The translations under genes were made by a program, and so were the position numbers. The notes beneath the pieces are model-generated. The model was not told the DNA's origin. It searched no databases and worked only from the letters and a program-made list of their open reading frames with translations. DNA of 64,000 nt from contig CAWEKT010000003.1 in NCBI GenBank assembly GCA_963809765.1, forward strand, positions 248,001 through 312,000, written 5' to 3'. The DNA is from JACVRM01 sp963809765. GTDB lineage: Bacteria > Actinomycetota > Thermoleophilia > Gaiellales > Gaiellaceae. Below are positions 9,711-17,617 of this stretch, piece after piece. How positions within the stretch are numbered: position 1 is the first letter of the stretch; each line of letters begins with the position of its first letter.

Positions 9711-9713
9711 TCT
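9685..9713 (+). repeat. attL-like site inside the ssrA 3' end
   Basis: These 29 bases, covering the T-arm and acceptor strand of tmRNA plus TCT, recur without mismatch at 11809-11837 in the same orientation. An integrase remnant begins 44 bp further on. This is the standard outcome of integration into ssrA by a tyrosine recombinase, with the intact gene restored on one side. Confidence 0.8.
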
Positions 9714-9756
9714 TTGGCTTGACCAAGCGGTCTCGCGGGCCGGTCGATTGAAACAC

Positions 9757-9897
9757 TTAGTCGGCCGGCTCTTCTCGTTCGCGCTGCGCCCGGGCGTAAG
9801 CCTCCATGGCGCGCTCAAGGTCGCTGAGGTCGTAGTGACCGTAGATCGACGCAGTGGTGGAGAGGTCGGAATGTCCCGCCGCCTCCATTCGACGCGC
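9757..9897 (-). pseudogene. Tyrosine recombinase (integrase) C-terminal remnant
   Basis: Reading the minus strand from about 9897 gives A-R-R-M-E-A-A-G-H-S-D, then LSTTASIYGHYDLSDLERA, ending MEAYARAQREREEPAD and a TAA at 9757. This is the C-terminal end of a tyrosine recombinase: the GHSDLSTT box carries the conserved His/Lys region, and I-Y-G-H-Y is where the nucleophilic Tyr lies. The N-terminal nine-tenths are missing; the frame dissolves upstream, near the end of the cNMP-binding gene at 9931. Together with the 29-bp repeats it identifies a decayed element integrated at ssrA. It is too short for gene callers to have reported. Confidence 0.75.
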
Positions 9898-9930
9898 TCG
9901 ACGCGCAGCTCGCCCGCCCGCGCCGCGGCG

Positions 9931-10347
9931 TCAGGCGTCTTCGGACGGCAGCCGCTCGGCGACCGCCCTCAGGACCTTGGCGGCGATCGAGGGCACGTCT
10001 CGCAGGAGCCGGTCGAAGTCGTGGCCTGTCAGCACGAGCGTCTGTATGTCCGTGCTGGCGGTCACCGTGGCGGTTCGGGGACGACCGGTGACGAGCGCGA
10101 GCTCGCCGACGAAGTCGCCGCCGCGCCTGACGGCGAGCGTGGCGCCGTCCCGCGCGACGGTTGCCTCGCCCTCGACGAGCACGATCAGCTCCCGGCCGGG
10201 GGAGCCCTCGCGCATGAGCACGCGGCCCGCCGGGAATCTCAGCTCGTCAGCGACGTGTGAGACGGCCTCCAGCTCTGCCCGCGAGCAGCCGGCGAAGAGC
10301 GGGATCCGCCGGAGGAGGTCGACCTTCGTCCGGCGTGAGAGCCGCAC
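9931..10347 (-). CDS. Stand-alone cyclic-nucleotide-binding protein
   Basis: 138 residues from GTG at 10347 (VRLSRRTKVDLLRRIPLF); ATG at 10380/10383 is an alternative start. It consists only of a CRP-type cNMP-binding beta-roll: LFAGCSRAELEAV, FPAGRVLMREGSPGRELIVL, then the phosphate-binding cassette GGDFVGELALVTGRPRTATV with the conserved E and R. There is no helix-turn-helix, so it is not a transcription factor by itself. It is about 65 percent identical by eye to the protein at 22849-23265, and the start was chosen to match that paralogue. It is divergent from the cyclase fusion at 10402, 54 bp away, so producer and sensor of a cyclic nucleotide are paired. Confidence 0.85.
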   Translation of the reverse strand: MRLSRRTKVDLLRRIPLFAGCSRAELEAVSHVADELRFPAGRVLMREGSPGRELIVLVEGEATVARDGATLAVRRGGDFVGELALVTGRPRTATVTASTDIQTLVLTGHDFDRLLRDVPSIAAKVLRAVAERLPSEDA

Positions 10348-10401
10348 GTGCGGAGCGTAACTTGTCAGACGGGTCGCCATCATCGAGAGTCTCCGAAGGC
10401 G

Positions 10402-11740
10402 ATGGACGTCCCGCAGACACGCTATGCACGAGCGGGTGACCTGAGCGTCGCGTATGCGGTGGGCGGAGAGGGGCCGGTCGACGTCGTCTTCATTCCCACC
10501 TGGACATCGCACCTCGAGGCGTTGCTCGACTGGCCGTCGGCCGCCCGTTTCATCCACCGGCTGGAGACCTTTGCGCGCGTGATCCGGTTCGACTTGCCCG
10601 GACTTGGCATGTCCGACCCGGTGGCGCTCGACGAGCTGCCGACACTGGAGCAGTGGCGCGACTGCCTACGGGTGGTGATGGACGCGACCGACTCGAAGCG
10701 TCCCGTCCTGTTCGGGCACGGCACGGGGGCTGCGGTGGCGATCCCCTTCGCCGCGACCTATCCTGACCGGACTGCCGGGCTCATCCTCAACGATGCTTCC
10801 GCTCATCTCTATGAGGCCGAGGGCTATCCGTTCGGCTTTTCTGAGCAGAGCCGCGACAGCGGCCTCGCCTGGTGGCTCGAGCGCTGGGGTACCGGTCGGC
10901 AGCTCGAGCTGACCGCGCCGGCGCTGGCCGACGACCCGCATGAGCTGGAGGTCGTCGGGCGCTTCGAGCGCTTCGCCGCGAGCCCTGGCGTGGCGCGCGC
11001 GTACTTCCGCTTCGCCTCGGAGTACGACGTGCGCGAGATTCTCCCGGCCGTCCGCGTCCCGACGCTCATCCTGCACCGGTGTGGGCGACCGTTACATCCG
11101 GGTCGAGCACGGCCGCTACCTCGCCGAGCGGATCCCGGGGGCGTCGGCTGTCGAGCTGCCGGGCAACGACCACTTCCCCTTCTACGGTGACATGGAGGTG
11201 GTCGTGGCCGAGATCCGCACCTTCCTCGCGGGGCTGCCCGAGCCGCTCGACGCCGACCGGATGCTCGCGACGATCCTCGTCACCGACATCGTGGGCTCGA
11301 CGCGTCGGGCCGCCGAGCTCGGAGACGTACGCTGGCGCGGGCTGCTCGACCGACACGACCAGGTGGTGCGGACGGAGCTCGACCGCTTCCGCGGGCAGCT
11401 GATCCGATCGACCGGGGACGGCGTTCTCGCGATGTTCGACGGCGCGGCGCGCGGGGTTCGCTGCGCGGAGGCGATCCGTGCGGCGCTGTTGCGGCACGGC
11501 CTCGACATTCGAGCCGGCCTCCACACAGGCGAGGTAGAGCTGCGGGACGGTGGCCCGGACGGGATCGCGGTGCACATCGCGGCCCGCGTCGGCGAGTTGG
11601 CGCAGAGCAGCGAGGTACTCGTCTCGCAGACCGTAAAGGACCTGACGGTCGGCTCTGACCTCACCTTTGAGCCCCGCGGCGTGCACACGCTCAAGGGCGT
11701 CCCCGGTGAATGGCAGACCTACGCCGCGGTGAGATCGTGA
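10402..11740 (+). CDS. Alpha/beta-hydrolase - class III adenylate/guanylate cyclase fusion (frameshifted)
   Basis: From ATG at 10402, about 446 residues in total. The N-terminal alpha/beta hydrolase has FIPTWTSHLEALLDWP, RFDLPGLGMSDP, and the nucleophile-elbow position VLFGHGTGAAVAI, where Gly-His-Gly-Thr-Gly replaces the usual G-x-S-x-G; the nucleophile is therefore missing or altered. The cyclase domain carries TILVTDIVGSTRRAAELG (first metal-binding Asp), STGDGVLAMFDG (second Asp) and GIAVHIAARVGELA. One surplus base near 11080 breaks the frame between PTLILHR and GDRYIRVEHGRYL. Fusions of this type are common in mycobacteria and other Actinomycetota; the degenerate hydrolase may act as a ligand sensor. 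The gene lies between the two ssrA-derived repeats. Confidence 0.85.
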
Positions 11741-11808
11741 CCCGATGACGATCGCTGCTCTGCGGGAACGACTGCGCAGCTAGTAGCCGTGCGCTGATCG
11801 TAATCTTG

Positions 11809-11837
11809 CGCGGGTTCGATTCCCGCCGCCTCCATCT
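11809..11837 (+). repeat. attR-like duplicate of the tmRNA 3' end
   Basis: An exact 29-bp copy of 9685-9713 containing the tmRNA T-arm and 3' acceptor strand. The upstream sequence (11761-11808) does not match ssrA, so it is not a second tmRNA or a tRNA. It marks the far edge of a 2.1-kb segment that holds the integrase remnant and two cyclic-nucleotide genes. Confidence 0.8.
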
Positions 11838-11851
11838 CGGCCTTTCGAGCC

Positions 11852-13528
11852 TCAGGCGCCTTCCGGGCGGGGTTCGGCGTCCCTCAGATACTGATGGACG
11901 AAGGCGATCGCCATGCTGCCCTCGCCGACCGCTGCCGCGACCCGCTTGACGGGACTGAAGCGGACGTCGCCGCAGGCGAAGATGCCCGGGACGCTCGTCT
12001 CCAGGAGGTACGGATCGCGATCGAGCGGCCATTCCGCCGCTGCACGGACGTCGGGGCCGGTCAGCACGTAGCCCTTCGTGTCCAGGGCGATCTCGGGCGG
12101 GAGCCATCCCGTCTCGGCGTCCGCACCGATGAAGATGAACAGCCCACCCGAGTCCAGCCGGCTCGTCTCCCCGGAATCGGAGTTGCGGACGTCGATGGCC
12201 TCGAGCGAGTCCTCGCCGACTGCGGCGGCTACCTCCGTCCGGTAGAGCACATTGATGTTCGGTCGGGAGGCGAGCTGGTCGACGAGGTAGCTCGACATGC
12301 TCTTCGCGAGCGTCTCGCCGCGGCAGAGGATCGTGACGCTGCGGGCGTGCGCGGAGAAGAACATCGCGGCCTGCCCCGCGGAGTTGCCGGCGCCGATGAT
12401 GTGGATGTCCAGGCCGTGCGTGGTCGGCGCCTCACTGCGCGCCGCGCCGTAAGAGATGCCCTTCCCGGCCAAGCGGTCGAAGCCGTCGATCGACATGCGG
12501 CGCCAGGCGACCCCGCACGCGATGATGATCGTGCGCGCGCGGAGGACGTCGCCGCCGTCGAGGTGCACCCGGTGGGCATGGGCGTCCATCCGCGTGATCT
12601 GGCGCGTGACGAGGATCTCCGCGCCGAGCCGCCGTGCCTGCTGCAACGCGCGGCTCGCGAGCTCGTCACCGGACACTCCGGACGGGAAGCCGAGGTAGTT
12701 CTCGATCCGCGACGACGTGCCGGCTTGCCCACCCGGCGCCTCGCGCTCGACGACGATCGTGCGCAGACCTTCAGAGGCGCCGTAGACGGCCGCCGCCAGG
12801 CCGCCAGGGCCCGCGCCGACGATCACCGTGTCGTACTCAGCGGTGGTGGGCTCAGTCGGGATGCCGAGCAGCTCGGCTACGCGGCGTAGCTGCGGGCGGA
12901 CGACGGTCTTGCCGTTCGGGAGGCGAATCACAGGGAGGTCGCCCTCGCTCGGCAGCTCCCCCGGCCAGTGCTCCCGGTCTTCCGGCACGTCGGGCTGGAG
13001 CCACCTGAACCGGATCTGGTTGCGGTCGAGGAAGTGCCGCAGCTCGGTGCAGGAGGCGTCCCAGCGATGGCCGATCACGATCGCCCGGGAGGGCGTCGAC
13101 TCGGACACCACGCTCTGCAGGCCGCGAGGGCCGGCAAGCCGGTTGTTCGCCAGCACGCCGACCCGCCTGGCGACCTCGGGCGCAGCGTCGACCAGGTCGG
13201 CGTAGTCAGGCGGGTCGATCCGGAAGATTCGTGACGGCTCGGCTGCCCGGAACCCGGCGGGATGGCGCATGCCGAACGCCATGGACAGCTCACCGCAGAC
13301 GTCACCGGGCCGCCGTTCGCCGATGATGCGCTCCTCGCCGTCGCGGATCCTCACCACCTCGATCCGACCCTCGAGCACGCCCAGCAGGGCCCGCTCGTCG
13401 CCCTCGTGCACGGCAAACTCACCTGGACGGAGCGAGATGTCGGCGACGACACGACTGAGCCGCTCGCAGTCCGTCGGCTCGAGAGACGCGAACACCTCGA
13501 ACCGCCTGATCTCCTCGGCGGTCACCAT
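11852..13528 (-). CDS. cNMP-binding / thioredoxin-reductase-like flavoprotein
   Basis: 558 residues from ATG at 13528. The order is a CRP-type cNMP-binding domain (1-135, GDVCGELSMAFGMRHPAGF), a thioredoxin/glutaredoxin-like segment (150-225, IVIGHRWDASCTELRHFLDR), then a thioredoxin-reductase-like flavoprotein (235-550). The FAD site is DTVIVGAGPGGLAAAVYGAS, with a second nucleotide site IHIIGAGNSAGQAAMFFS and FACGDVRFSPVKRVAAAVGEG. The redox CxxC of true thioredoxin reductases is absent: YGAARSEAPTT occupies the place. It is therefore a reductase-like protein with another electron route, probably regulated by cyclic nucleotide. It lies just outside the ssrA repeat and reads towards it. Confidence 0.88.
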   Translation of the reverse strand: MVTAEEIRRFEVFASLEPTDCERLSRVVADISLRPGEFAVHEGDERALLGVLEGRIEVVRIRDGEERIIGERRPGDVCGELSMAFGMRHPAGFRAAEPSRIFRIDPPDYADLVDAAPEVARRVGVLANNRLAGPRGLQSVVSESTPSRAIVIGHRWDASCTELRHFLDRNQIRFRWLQPDVPEDREHWPGELPSEGDLPVIRLPNGKTVVRPQLRRVAELLGIPTEPTTAEYDTVIVGAGPGGLAAAVYGASEGLRTIVVEREAPGGQAGTSSRIENYLGFPSGVSGDELASRALQQARRLGAEILVTRQITRMDAHAHRVHLDGGDVLRARTIIIACGVAWRRMSIDGFDRLAGKGISYGAARSEAPTTHGLDIHIIGAGNSAGQAAMFFSAHARSVTILCRGETLAKSMSSYLVDQLASRPNINVLYRTEVAAAVGEDSLEAIDVRNSDSGETSRLDSGGLFIFIGADAETGWLPPEIALDTKGYVLTGPDVRAAAEWPLDRDPYLLETSVPGIFACGDVRFSPVKRVAAAVGEGSMAIAFVHQYLRDAEPRPEGA

Positions 13529-13693
13529 ACGAGTCGCCGCCGCCGGTCAGCAGAGGGCACCCGCCGTGCTCGAGGCGTGCATCGCCGCCGCGACAGCCCG
13601 AGCACGATCCCGCTTCGACCCCTGCGGCACGGACAGACGCTACTTCGCCGGTGCACGCTCTGTCGGAGTACGTGGCTTGAGGCAGGTCCGGCA

Positions 13694-13699
13694 TAGCCT
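13694..13699 (+). promoter_or_regulatory. TAGCCT -10 box, leaderless-type
   Basis: TAGCCT ends 6 nt before the GTG start at 13706, so transcription would begin at or next to the start codon. No Shine-Dalgarno sequence is present. Confidence 0.4.
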
Positions 13700-13705
13700 G
13701 CACTG

Positions 13706-14809
13706 GTGAAACTCACCTGGTCTGAGGCCCTCACATGGCGTCTACGCCGGCAGCTGCTGGATCCGGTCGGCACGGAATCGGTCGCAGGCGTCGTACGCCG
13801 CCTCGGCGCTCTGCCGGCCCATCCCGAGCCCGCGGCCGAGCTCGCCATTCGGGCCAGGCGAGCACGGTCACGGGCGGGCGACGTCGCCCGCGCCCTGGCC
13901 GAGGGTCGGATCATCAAGACGTTCGCGTTTCGCGGCACCACCCACTTGATGACGCCGGAGGACGGTGGCGTGTACCTCGCGCTACGGGCCGCCGGTCGAA
14001 TGTGGGAGCGCCCCGGCTGGCAGCGTTACTACGGCCTGACCCCCTCTGACTGGCCGCTCCTGCGGGCGGCGGTCCGAGACGCGCTGGCCGACGGGCCGAT
14101 GACGCGGGACGAGCTGGGGGCCGCGGTCAGCGCGCGGCGCAAGTTCCGCCATCTGAGCTCTGCGTTCGCCGACAAGTCGGCAACGTTGCTGAAGCCGCTC
14201 GCGTGGCAGGGAGAGATGAGCTGCGGCCCGCCGCGAGACGGACAAGCGACCTTCCAGCGACTTGACCGCAACCCTCGCTGGTCAGGCGTGCCTGACCTCG
14301 AAGAGGCCGGGATGCGTGCGGTCGAGGCGTATTTCAGGGCGTACGGCCCTGCGACGCCTGCCCACGTGCACTACTGGCTCGGAGAGGGGCTCGGCGCGGG
14401 CCGCAAGCGGATCCAGTCCTGGATCGCGGCCTTCGGCGACCGCCTTGCCGAGGTCGACATCGACGGGGAGTCCGCCTCGGTCCTGCGCGACGATCTCGAG
14501 GAGCTGGCCGCCACGCCTGCAACGACCACCATCCGACTTCTGCCGGGATATGACCAGTGGGTCCTGGGCCCGGGGACAGCCGACGTCCACGTTGTGCCGC
14601 CTGCCAGGCGGAGTCTGATCAGCCGCGGGCCAAATCTCGTGATCGTGGGTGGCGTCGTCTCCGGGACGTGGTCGCTGAGCGACGACCAGGTCGTCGTTCT
14701 CTGGTTCGACGAGGCAGGGCCGCCCATGGAGGAAGCGCTGGCCGAAGAGGTTTCGCGGCTCGCGGCGATCCTCGACCGACCGCTTCGGTCGAGCATCCAG
14801 CGTGCGTAA
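13706..14809 (+). CDS. Winged-helix DNA-binding protein (AlkZ/YcaQ-like family)
   Basis: 367 residues from GTG at 13706. It resembles the winged-helix family related to the AlkZ/YcaQ DNA glycosylases: an N-terminal helical part (EALTWRLRRQLLDPV, VVRRLGALPAHPEPA), the hallmark FAFRGTTHLMTPEDGGVYL, and repeated winged-helix modules (DGPMTRDELGAAV; YFRAYGPATPAHVHYWLG). The C-terminal strand segment is LLPGYDQWVLGP with the closing VLWFDEAG. The QxQ/QxD catalytic motif of characterised crosslink glycosylases is not visible, so enzymatic activity is uncertain. A -10 box directly upstream suggests a leaderless monocistronic transcript. Confidence 0.8.
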   Translation: MKLTWSEALTWRLRRQLLDPVGTESVAGVVRRLGALPAHPEPAAELAIRARRARSRAGDVARALAEGRIIKTFAFRGTTHLMTPEDGGVYLALRAAGRMWERPGWQRYYGLTPSDWPLLRAAVRDALADGPMTRDELGAAVSARRKFRHLSSAFADKSATLLKPLAWQGEMSCGPPRDGQATFQRLDRNPRWSGVPDLEEAGMRAVEAYFRAYGPATPAHVHYWLGEGLGAGRKRIQSWIAAFGDRLAEVDIDGESASVLRDDLEELAATPATTTIRLLPGYDQWVLGPGTADVHVVPPARRSLISRGPNLVIVGGVVSGTWSLSDDQVVVLWFDEAGPPMEEALAEEVSRLAAILDRPLRSSIQRA

Positions 14810-14814
14810 CGGCG

Positions 14815-15312
14815 TCAGCCCGACTCGGTCGCGGCTACCGGTGCCGGTTCGCCAGGCGCGTCGCGGAGGTACTCGCGGATCTGCGCCTGACCGTGCTTCA
14901 TCGCCCAGTTGTGGTTCGACCGGAAGAGCGGTCGGAGAACCGGGGTGAGGTACTTGATCAGCGCATGGTTGACCGACGGCCGCCAGTCGAGCGTCGCCTC
15001 GGTGACCTCGCCGGTTTCCACGAGCGTCCATTCGCCGCTGCCGTCGAAGTCCTTGAAGAGGCGCGACCGGATCCGGGTCGGCCGCTCTGCTTCCAGAACC
15101 TCGAGGCCGAAGTTGACCTTGTACGGCAGGTACGCCTTGACGAGCAGCTCGTTCTGCTTCCCCGGAGCAGGCGCACCGGAGTCACCGGTCGCACGAATGA
15201 CGAAGTCGGTCCACCAGGCCTCGTAGCCGAGCGGGTCGCCGAGCACGTCGTAGACGCGCTCGATCGGAGCCTGGACCACCCACTTGTCGACGAACCGGTA
15301 CGCAGGAGGCAC
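14815..15312 (-). CDS. SRPBCC (START-like) lipid-binding family protein
   Basis: 165 residues from GTG at 15312. It shows the SRPBCC pattern: an opening strand YRFVDKWVVQAPIERVYDVL, LGYEAWWTDFVIRATG, then long strands (RIRSRLFKDFDGSGEWTLVETG) and a C-terminal helix LTPVLRPLFRSNHNWAMKHG that closes a hydrophobic cavity. Such proteins bind or transform hydrophobic ligands (polyketide cyclase/dehydrase family); no ligand can be named. It converges on the winged-helix gene with 5 bp between the stops. Confidence 0.85.
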   Translation of the reverse strand: MPPAYRFVDKWVVQAPIERVYDVLGDPLGYEAWWTDFVIRATGDSGAPAPGKQNELLVKAYLPYKVNFGLEVLEAERPTRIRSRLFKDFDGSGEWTLVETGEVTEATLDWRPSVNHALIKYLTPVLRPLFRSNHNWAMKHGQAQIREYLRDAPGEPAPVAATESG

Positions 15313-15413
15313 GGCGCGAGTATCTCGCCGGAGCCGTCTCCGCTCAAGGGCATGGCCGACGCGGAGACGGAATGCCGCGTCGCCCGCTCGAGCTCCTCGA
15401 GGGTCGTACGGCT

Positions 15414-15443
15414 GGGCTGGGATTGCCGAGGCAACCCCAGCCC
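15414..15443 (-). terminator. Hairpin terminator
   Basis: GGGCTGGG (15414-15421) pairs with CCCAGCCC (15436-15443), with an inner TTGC/GCAA stem. It lies 21 bp after the stop (15465) of the minus-strand collagen-like reading frame. Confidence 0.65.
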
Positions 15444-15464
15444 GTTCCTTGTCGCGTCAGTCGT

Positions 15465-15885
15465 TCACGGGTTGCAGGTGAGGTTCTGCATGGGCGATGT
15501 CGACGAGGAGGACGGCGACCAGGTCGTCCCGTTCCGGCGAAGTGGAGACTGACCGCCCCCAAGCCGTTGGCAGTCACGTAACCCGCTCCGGTGACCCGGT
15601 TGCAGATCCGGTTTGCCTCGCTCGCGCCGAGACGAACGTCCAGGCCGTTCAGCTTGAGTCCCGAACAGCTGGTCGCGGTGGAGGTCGAACAGGTCAAGAC
15701 CGCGCCCTCCACGACCTGCGTCGGCGTGAACATGTCGACCACGGGCAGCCCTGAAAGGCCCTGAGCGCCAGCGTCCCCCTTCGGGCCCGTCGGTCCCGCC
15801 GGCCCCTGGAGGCCCAGCGGCCCCTGAGGCCTGCGGCGCCAAACGAGGCCTCGCAAACACCTGGCGGAGTCGCCTGGCTCGGACT
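15465..15885 (-). pseudogene. Collagen-repeat secreted protein fragment
   Basis: The frame from about 15885 reads IESEPGDSARCLRG and then Gly-X-Y repeats (GPLGLQGPAGPTGPKGDAG), followed by VVDMFTPTQVVEG and a small beta-rich tail with two Cys pairs, ending SPMQNLTCNP at 15465 after a shift near 15540. No start codon or signal peptide can be placed: the preceding lipoprotein ends at 15886. It is either a 5'-truncated gene or the continuation of the lipoprotein lost through indels. Short collagen repeats in bacteria occur on surface and spore proteins. Confidence 0.5.
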
Positions 15886-16321
15886 CTATGAGCCCTCCGC
15901 GGACGAGCTCGGTGCGGCGCCGTAGTAGTAATCTGTGCGAGGAAGCAGAGCAGCACGTAGCGCCCCGGGTCGAGCCGCTGCGTGAGCGCCGCCTTCCCGC
16001 CGGCGTCGAGCGTCGGGATGCCGGCGCGGATCTGAACCCAGGCCGGCGGCGGCTGCTCCTGCGACTTCGGGTCGGCGAGGTAGCGGCGCATGTCGGCGAT
16101 CGTCCTGCCGCCTCGAGCTTCGCCAGCGCGAACTCGTGCACTCGCCGCCCGTGTTCGTCGAACTGCAGGGTCGTCCAGCCGCCCTCGATCGTCTCGGGCA
16201 GCACGTAGGCGTACTCGTCGCCGCGCAGCTCCACGGCGTTCGTCTCGCGGCTCGTCGCCGCCGCCGCAGCCGGCGACTGCCAGTGCGGTGGCGGCGAGCG
16301 AGGATCGATCAGCGTGCGCAT
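15886..16321 (-). CDS. Small lipoprotein (multiply frameshifted)
   Basis: Start ATG at 16321 with AGGAGG 7 nt upstream. Joining frames gives M-R-T-L-I, then RSSLAATALAVAGCGGG, a clear lipobox signal peptide (A-V-A-G-C), then YVLPETIEGGWTTLQFDEHG, RTIADMRRYLADPKS, and AGGKAALTQRLDPGRYVLLC, ending near YYGAAPSSSAEGS. At least four one-base shifts are needed in 435 bp. The sequence resembles small secreted proteins with an immunoglobulin- or cupredoxin-like strand pattern (GRYVLLCF) seen in Thermoleophilia; no function is known. It is divergent from the histidine kinase gene and may be its target (inference). Confidence 0.55.
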
Positions 16322-16460
16322 CAAAGGGCCTCCTCGGTCGTGTGCCTTGACCGTAGGAGTGCGCTCCTCGGCGTCGTCGGCCGCGCAGGCGATCTGCGCT
16401 CGCCCGGGAGAGCGATCCGGGATCACTCGCGCGGCTGATGCCGCCCGGCGCGGGGTTGCC

Positions 16461-16466
16461 TACCCT
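16461..16466 (+). promoter_or_regulatory. TACCCT -10 box before the histidine kinase
   Basis: TACCCT ends 8 nt before the ATG at 16475 and there is no Shine-Dalgarno sequence, again compatible with a leaderless transcript. Confidence 0.35.
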
Positions 16467-16474
16467 CCAGGTCG

Positions 16475-17608
16475 ATGCGGGCGCTCTTCGACAAGCACGG
16501 CAACACCGTCCTCGCCGTCGGCCTGGCGGTCGTCGCCGTGCTCGAGATTCTCCTGCTCCTCGGCGACTACGAGTACTCGGTGTTCGTCCCGCTGGCCCTG
16601 ATCGTGCCGCTCGCGCTGCTCTGGCGCGTGCGCTATCCGCTCGCCGTGATGGCGCTGAACATCGCCGCGTGGGTCGTGATCGATTCCTTCTCGCCCGCCA
16701 ACGAGGATCCGCTGACGCTCGCGATCGTCCTCGCAATCGCGGTGTACTCCGTCGGCGCGCACACCGAGGGGCGCCGTGCCGTCCTCGGCGCCGTCCTGGT
16801 GGCCTCGATGGCGCTCCTCGGGACGTTCGTCGACTGGAACCAGGGCTCGTTTCTCGACTTCCTCGGCAACCTCATCTTCTTCGGCGCGCATCTTCGGCGG
16901 CCCGTGGCTCGCCGGCCGCGCGATCCGGCGGCGGCGGGGCGCGAGCGCGACCTGATCGTCGAGCGCGACGAGCAGGCGCGCGCCGCGGTGCCGAGGAGCG
17001 GACGCGGATCGCCGCGAGCTGCACGACGTCGTCGCGCACGCGATCAGCGTGATCGTGCTGCAGGCGCGCGGCGCGCCGGCACGCGCTCGCGCGCCGAGCC
17101 CGACGGACGCGCCGGCAGGCGCTCGACGCCATCGAGCGCACCGGCGACGCAGGCGCTCGCGGAGATGCGCCGCCTGCTCGGCGTGCTGCGCGACGACGAC
17201 GAGGAGCTCGCGCTGCGCGCCGCAGCCGTCGCTCGGCACAGCTCGACGCGCTCGCCGCGCACGTGCGCGACGCCGGGCTGCCGGTCGAGCGTCCGCGTCG
17301 AGGGCGAGCGCGCGCGAGCTGCCGCCGGGCGTCGACCTCTCGGCCTACCGCATCGTCCAGGAGGCGCTCACGAACGCGCTCAAGCACGCCGGGCCCGCGC
17401 GCGCGCAGCGTGCATCGTCCGCTACGGCGCCGGACGCGCTCGAGCGTCGAGGTCGCCGACGACGGCGGCGGGCGCCGACGAACGGCGACGGCGGCGGCCA
17501 CGGGCTGGTCGGCATGCGCGAGCGGGTCGGCGCTCTTCGGCGGCGACGCTCGGACGCGGGCCCGCGCCGGGCGGCGGCTACGTCGTCCGCGCCCGGCTGC
17601 CGCTGTGA
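16475..17608 (+). CDS. NarL-type sensor histidine kinase (frameshifted)
   Basis: From ATG at 16475. Four to five membrane segments fill residues 10-135 (VLAVGLAVVAVLEILLLLG, VFVPLALIVPLALLW, LAIVLAIAVYSVGA, VLGAVLVASMALLGTFV). The rest is scattered over three frames. The HisKA_3 box reads R-E-L-H-D-V-V-A-H-A-I-S near 17020, then LAEMRRLLGVLRDD, GVDLSAYRIVQEALTNALKH (N-box) and SVEVADDGGG, ending PGGGYVVRARLPL. At least six one-base shifts are required, yet every kinase box is present in some frame and no in-frame stop interrupts them. It is the sensor of the two-component pair with the regulator starting 9 bp downstream of its stop. Confidence 0.75.
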   Translation: MRALFDKHGNTVLAVGLAVVAVLEILLLLGDYEYSVFVPLALIVPLALLWRVRYPLAVMALNIAAWVVIDSFSPANEDPLTLAIVLAIAVYSVGAHTEGRRAVLGAVLVASMALLGTFVDWNQGSFLDFLGNLIFFGAHLRRPVARRPRDPAAAGRERDLIVERDEQARAAVPRSGRGSPRAARRRRARDQRDRAAGARRAGTRSRAEPDGRAGRRSTPSSAPATQALAEMRRLLGVLRDDDEELALRAAAVARHSSTRSPRTCATPGCRSSVRVEGERARAAAGRRPLGLPHRPGGAHERAQARRARARAACIVRYGAGRARASRSPTTAAGADERRRRRPRAGRHARAGRRSSAATLGRGPAPGGGYVVRARLPL

Positions 17609-17617
17609 GGCCGGCGC

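Noticed and set aside
11809..11837. A tRNA gene (T-arm GGGTTCGATTCCC and CCA-like end)
   Set aside because: No acceptor, D-arm or anticodon arm lies upstream; the segment is an exact copy of the tmRNA 3' end.
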